Of a stretch of DNA of 8,526 bases, positions 6,405 to 8,526 are shown piece by piece. Both the position numbers and the translations under genes were made by a program. The DNA lies in contig JASHRB010000346.1 in NCBI GenBank assembly GCA_030037575.1, positions 1 to 8,526 of the forward strand. Direction: 5' to 3'. Origin of the DNA: Candidatus Sulfotelmatobacter sp. GTDB taxonomy: Bacteria; Acidobacteriota; Terriglobia; Terriglobales; Acidobacteriaceae. Position 1 is the stretch's first letter. Every line of letters starts with the position of its first letter. Under the pieces are notes generated by a model. It was not told the DNA's origin and did no database searches. It saw nothing but the letters and a program-made list of their open reading frames with translations.

Positions 6405-6432
6405 ATTTTATGACCCCGAGGCATGGTCTGAA
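6405..6432 (-). promoter_or_regulatory. Candidate sigma70 promoter of the GH20 gene
   Basis: On the minus strand TTCAGA (6432-6427, 4/6 to TTGACA) and TAAAAT (6410-6405, 5/6 to TATAAT) are 16 bases apart. A start point near 6398 would give a leader of under 30 bases before the ATG at 6371, which includes the AGGGA ribosome binding site (6377-6381). Confidence 0.38.
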
Positions 6433-6492
6433 AATCTTTACGCGGCCCGGATGCGCACACAGTGTAAATCTTCTTGAATTCGGGAGTTCGAG

Positions 6493-6519
6493 TTTGGCAT
6501 AACAGAAGACTTATATAAA
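6493..6519 (+). promoter_or_regulatory. Weak candidate promoter of the receptor gene
   Basis: TATAAA (6514-6519) sits in the most AT-rich stretch upstream of the receptor and is the best -10 candidate. The closest -35-like box, TTTGGC (6493-6498), is only 15 bases away and matches poorly. An activator may therefore be needed, or the -10 may be used alone. It would leave a leader of about 20 bases. Confidence 0.25.
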
Positions 6520-6530
6520 ACAAATACCTT

Positions 6531-6535
6531 AAGGA
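6531..6535 (+). promoter_or_regulatory. Ribosome binding site of the receptor gene
   Basis: AAGGA lies 9 bases before the ATG at 6545. Another ATG at 6535 overlaps this site in a different frame and leads only to a short open frame, so the Shine-Dalgarno fixes 6545 as the start. Confidence 0.55.
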
Positions 6536-6544
6536 TGGTAGCCC

Positions 6545-8526
6545 ATGTTCTCCCGTTTGGTTTTTTTTCGCCTGCAACTGAGGTGCTCCGCCATTGGTTT
6601 TCTTCTTGCCCTGTCGCTCAGCTCGGTCTCATTATTCGCGCAAACCACCATTTCGACCGGCAGCATTCAGGGTTCGGTGACGGACCCCTCGGGCGCAGTG
6701 GTGCCAGGCGCAAAGATTTCGATTAGCAATAAAGCGACTGGACGCGTGATTACAGTGCGAAGCACCTCGGCGGGAGCATACACGTCAGGTGCCTTAACCC
6801 CCGGAGATTACACGCTGCGGGTGGAAGCCCAGGGATTCAAGACGACTGAGCTTCCGGTCACGGTGCAGGTCGGCGTGACGGCGCCCGGGAATGTCAAGCT
6901 GCAGCTTGGCCAGAATACCCAGGTGGTCGAGGTGCAAAGCACCAGCGTAGAGGTAAACACGCAACAAGCGACGGTGCAGGGCGTTCTGACAGAGCAACAG
7001 ATCGAAAACCTTCCCATCAACGGCAGAAATTTTCTTGATCTGGCGCAGCTTGAGCCGGGCGTGCAGATTCAAGACGGCGGAAACTTTGATCCCACCAAGA
7101 ACGGGTTTTCTTCGATTTCATTCGGCGGACGATTTGGGCGCACGGCGCGCATTGAAGTGGACGGGTTAGACATCAGCGACGAGACCGTCGGCACGACCAC
7201 ACAGAACGTGCCCATGGGTGCGATTCAGGAATTTCAGATTCAACAATCTTCTCTCGATCTCTCGACTGAACTGACTTCTTCCGGGTCGGTGAACGTTACA
7301 ACCAAGTCGGGAACCAACCATGTGCACGGCGAAGGATATTATTATTTTCGCGATCAAACTCTGGATGCCAACCTACCCGCCGCCAGCGATAATTATTTCC
7401 AGCGCAATCAGTTCGGCGGCAGTATTGGCGGGCCGATCTGGAAAAACAAAATATTCTTCTTCGCTGACGCGGAACGGACCAAACAAGACCTGCTCAATCC
7501 GGTTCTGCCAAGTGGACCATTTGCCGGGCTGGCCGGCAGTTATGATTCGCCCTTCCGCGAGGCCGAAGCGGTCGGCCGCCTCGATTGGCAGATCAGCAAC
7601 AACTACAAATTTTTCTATCGCTTTTCCTACGATGAGAATAAAGACGTGCTGGCTTTCATTCCCGATTCCTTCCAGCCTTTCGCGAACGTAGATCACACCC
7701 CGGTTCATGCCCTAGGCCTGGATTTCAACACAGGCACATTCACGCACAGTGTTCGCTTCGGCTACACAAAGTTCCGCAACGGAATTGTGGACGCGACGAT
7801 CGGAACAAATATTTTCGATCCTTTGCCCAACATCGAACTGGCCATTGGCACCGATCCTGATTGCCTCACGGCCGGTGTCGATGATTTCTGCTCCGGGCCA
7901 AGTTTTCTCGCACCGCAGCAAACTTACCAGTCCGATCATCAGATTAAGTACGACGGAAGCAAAGCCCTGGGCGCGCACATTCTTCGCTACGGCGGGGGAC
8001 TCAACCACATTTTCGGTGGAGGCTTCGCCAGCTTCCTGGCGCTCGGCCCAGCCGTGAATGCCGGCAACACGGACTGCAATGCGGCATGTCTCGCTCTGCC
8101 GGGAGGCGCCGCGAATCCGCTGAATTATCCGGCGAGCACCGTCGCGCTGGGCAACGGGCAAGGCTACGACTCGGAAATTCCGGCTTTTGGCTTCCCTGCC
8201 GGCGGGAGCGGCCCGGATAATCGACTCTCGTTCTATTTCGGCGACGCATGGAAGGCGCGGCCGAATCTGACGATTACGGCTGGTTTGCGATACGTGCGCG
8301 ATACGGGGCGCACCGACAGCGACCTGGGCGCGATTGCGCCGCTAGCCCAGTTCAACAACCAGTTTTATTCGGACCTGCAGGATCGCGTGCATCAGCCCAA
8401 TCTCAACTTCGCCCCACAGTTGGGTGTGGCATGGGACCCAAACGGCCGGGGCAAGACCGTTGTACGCGGTGGTATCGGGCTTTTCTATGAGAATTCGATC
8501 TGGAACAATATCGAGTTTGACCGTCC
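6545..8526 (+). CDS. Oar-like TonB-dependent outer-membrane receptor, 3' end outside window
   Basis: The frame is open from the ATG to the right edge, giving 660 complete residues; relatives are usually about 1000-1200, so roughly the last third to half is missing. A signal peptide covers 1-32 (SAIGFLLALSLSSVSLFA, cleaved before Gln33). Residues 38-125 form a carboxypeptidase-regulatory-like beta-sandwich (GSIQGSVTDPSGAVVPGAKI, GDYTLRVEAQGFK). The plug follows from about 145, with ENLPINGRNFLDLAQLEPGV and VDGLDISDE, then SSGSVNVTTKSGTNHVHGEG. Barrel strands start near 260 (NQFGGSIGGPIWKNKIFFFADAE, LSFYFGDAWKARPNLTITAGLRY, NFAPQLGVAWD). It sits in the outer membrane and imports a ligand using TonB/ExbBD energy. 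Acidobacteria carry many such paralogues and the ligand is not readable. The divergent GH20 enzyme suggests an amino-sugar glycan. Cys440/Cys449 and Cys511/Cys515 lie in probable surface loops and may be disulfide-bonded. Confidence 0.92.
   Translation, partial: MFSRLVFFRLQLRCSAIGFLLALSLSSVSLFAQTTISTGSIQGSVTDPSGAVVPGAKISISNKATGRVITVRSTSAGAYTSGALTPGDYTLRVEAQGFKTTELPVTVQVGVTAPGNVKLQLGQNTQVVEVQSTSVEVNTQQATVQGVLTEQQIENLPINGRNFLDLAQLEPGVQIQDGGNFDPTKNGFSSISFGGRFGRTARIEVDGLDISDETVGTTTQNVPMGAIQEFQIQQSSLDLSTELTSSGSVNVTTKSGTNHVHGEGYYYFRDQTLDANLPAASDNYFQRNQFGGSIGGPIWKNKIFFFADAERTKQDLLNPVLPSGPFAGLAGSYDSPFREAEAVGRLDWQISNNYKFFYRFSYDENKDVLAFIPDSFQPFANVDHTPVHALGLDFNTGTFTHSVRFGYTKFRNGIVDATIGTNIFDPLPNIELAIGTDPDCLTAGVDDFCSGPSFLAPQQTYQSDHQIKYDGSKALGAHILRYGGGLNHIFGGGFASFLALGPAVNAGNTDCNAACLALPGGAANPLNYPASTVALGNGQGYDSEIPAFGFPAGGSGPDNRLSFYFGDAWKARPNLTITAGLRYVRDTGRTDSDLGAIAPLAQFNNQFYSDLQDRVHQPNLNFAPQLGVAWDPNGRGKTVVRGGIGLFYENSIWNNIEFDR

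Noticed and set aside
6368..6577. Minus-strand open frame of 69 codons overlapping the GH20 start
   Set aside because: It spans both candidate promoters, begins inside the receptor gene, and shows no domain; the GH20 start has its own ribosome binding site.
7373..8161. Minus-strand frames antisense to the receptor
   Set aside because: They are shadows of the continuous plus-strand receptor frame, which has plug and barrel motifs throughout.

Overview
The window looks like chromosomal DNA of an Acidobacteriota soil bacterium, probably class Terriglobia (Koribacter/Sulfotelmatobacter-like). This is inferred from family knowledge, not from a marker gene. The clues are an Oar-type TonB-dependent receptor with an N-terminal carboxypeptidase-regulatory-like domain, a Sel1 protein with a TM anchor and a long Pro/Ala/Thr linker, a short eight-cysteine zinc-ribbon protein, and intergenic repeats of the kind whose minus strand reads 'VILSEAKE'. 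No rRNA, tRNA, CRISPR array or insertion-sequence transposase is visible.

Layout, left to right. (1) Bases 1-1166, plus strand: the 3' part of a membrane-anchored Sel1-repeat protein that is open at the left edge. (2) 1167-1302: a convergent gap with a strong hairpin inside a dispersed repeat. (3) 1303-1629, minus strand: a small zinc-ribbon protein. Its longest reading frame extends to 1902, but the ribosome binding site and the conserved core favour the start at 1629. (4) 1630-1945: a divergent gap with a candidate promoter and an 83-bp element bounded by perfect 13-bp inverted repeats. (5) 1946-2578, plus strand: a GloC/YcbL-type metallo-beta-lactamase-fold hydrolase. (6) 2676-3842, minus strand: a PLP-dependent class I/II aminotransferase. 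(7) 3843-4247: a gene-free, repeat-rich gap. (8) 4248-6371, minus strand: a secreted GH20 beta-N-acetylhexosaminidase. (9) 6372-6544: a compact divergent promoter region. (10) 6545 to the right edge, plus strand: an Oar-like TonB-dependent receptor, truncated by the window end at residue 660.

The strongest functional unit is the divergent pair of GH20 hexosaminidase and outer-membrane receptor. It resembles a small glycan-acquisition locus in which the exported enzyme releases terminal GlcNAc/GalNAc and the receptor imports a glycan-derived ligand. The substrate cannot be read from the sequence. The left half appears to be unrelated housekeeping or metabolic genes separated by repeat-bearing gaps. 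I see no convincing new defence, mobile or RNA system. The best second-look items are the 83-bp inverted-repeat element just upstream of the hydrolase, the dispersed hairpin repeats, the zinc-ribbon protein, and the shared control region of the GH20/receptor pair.
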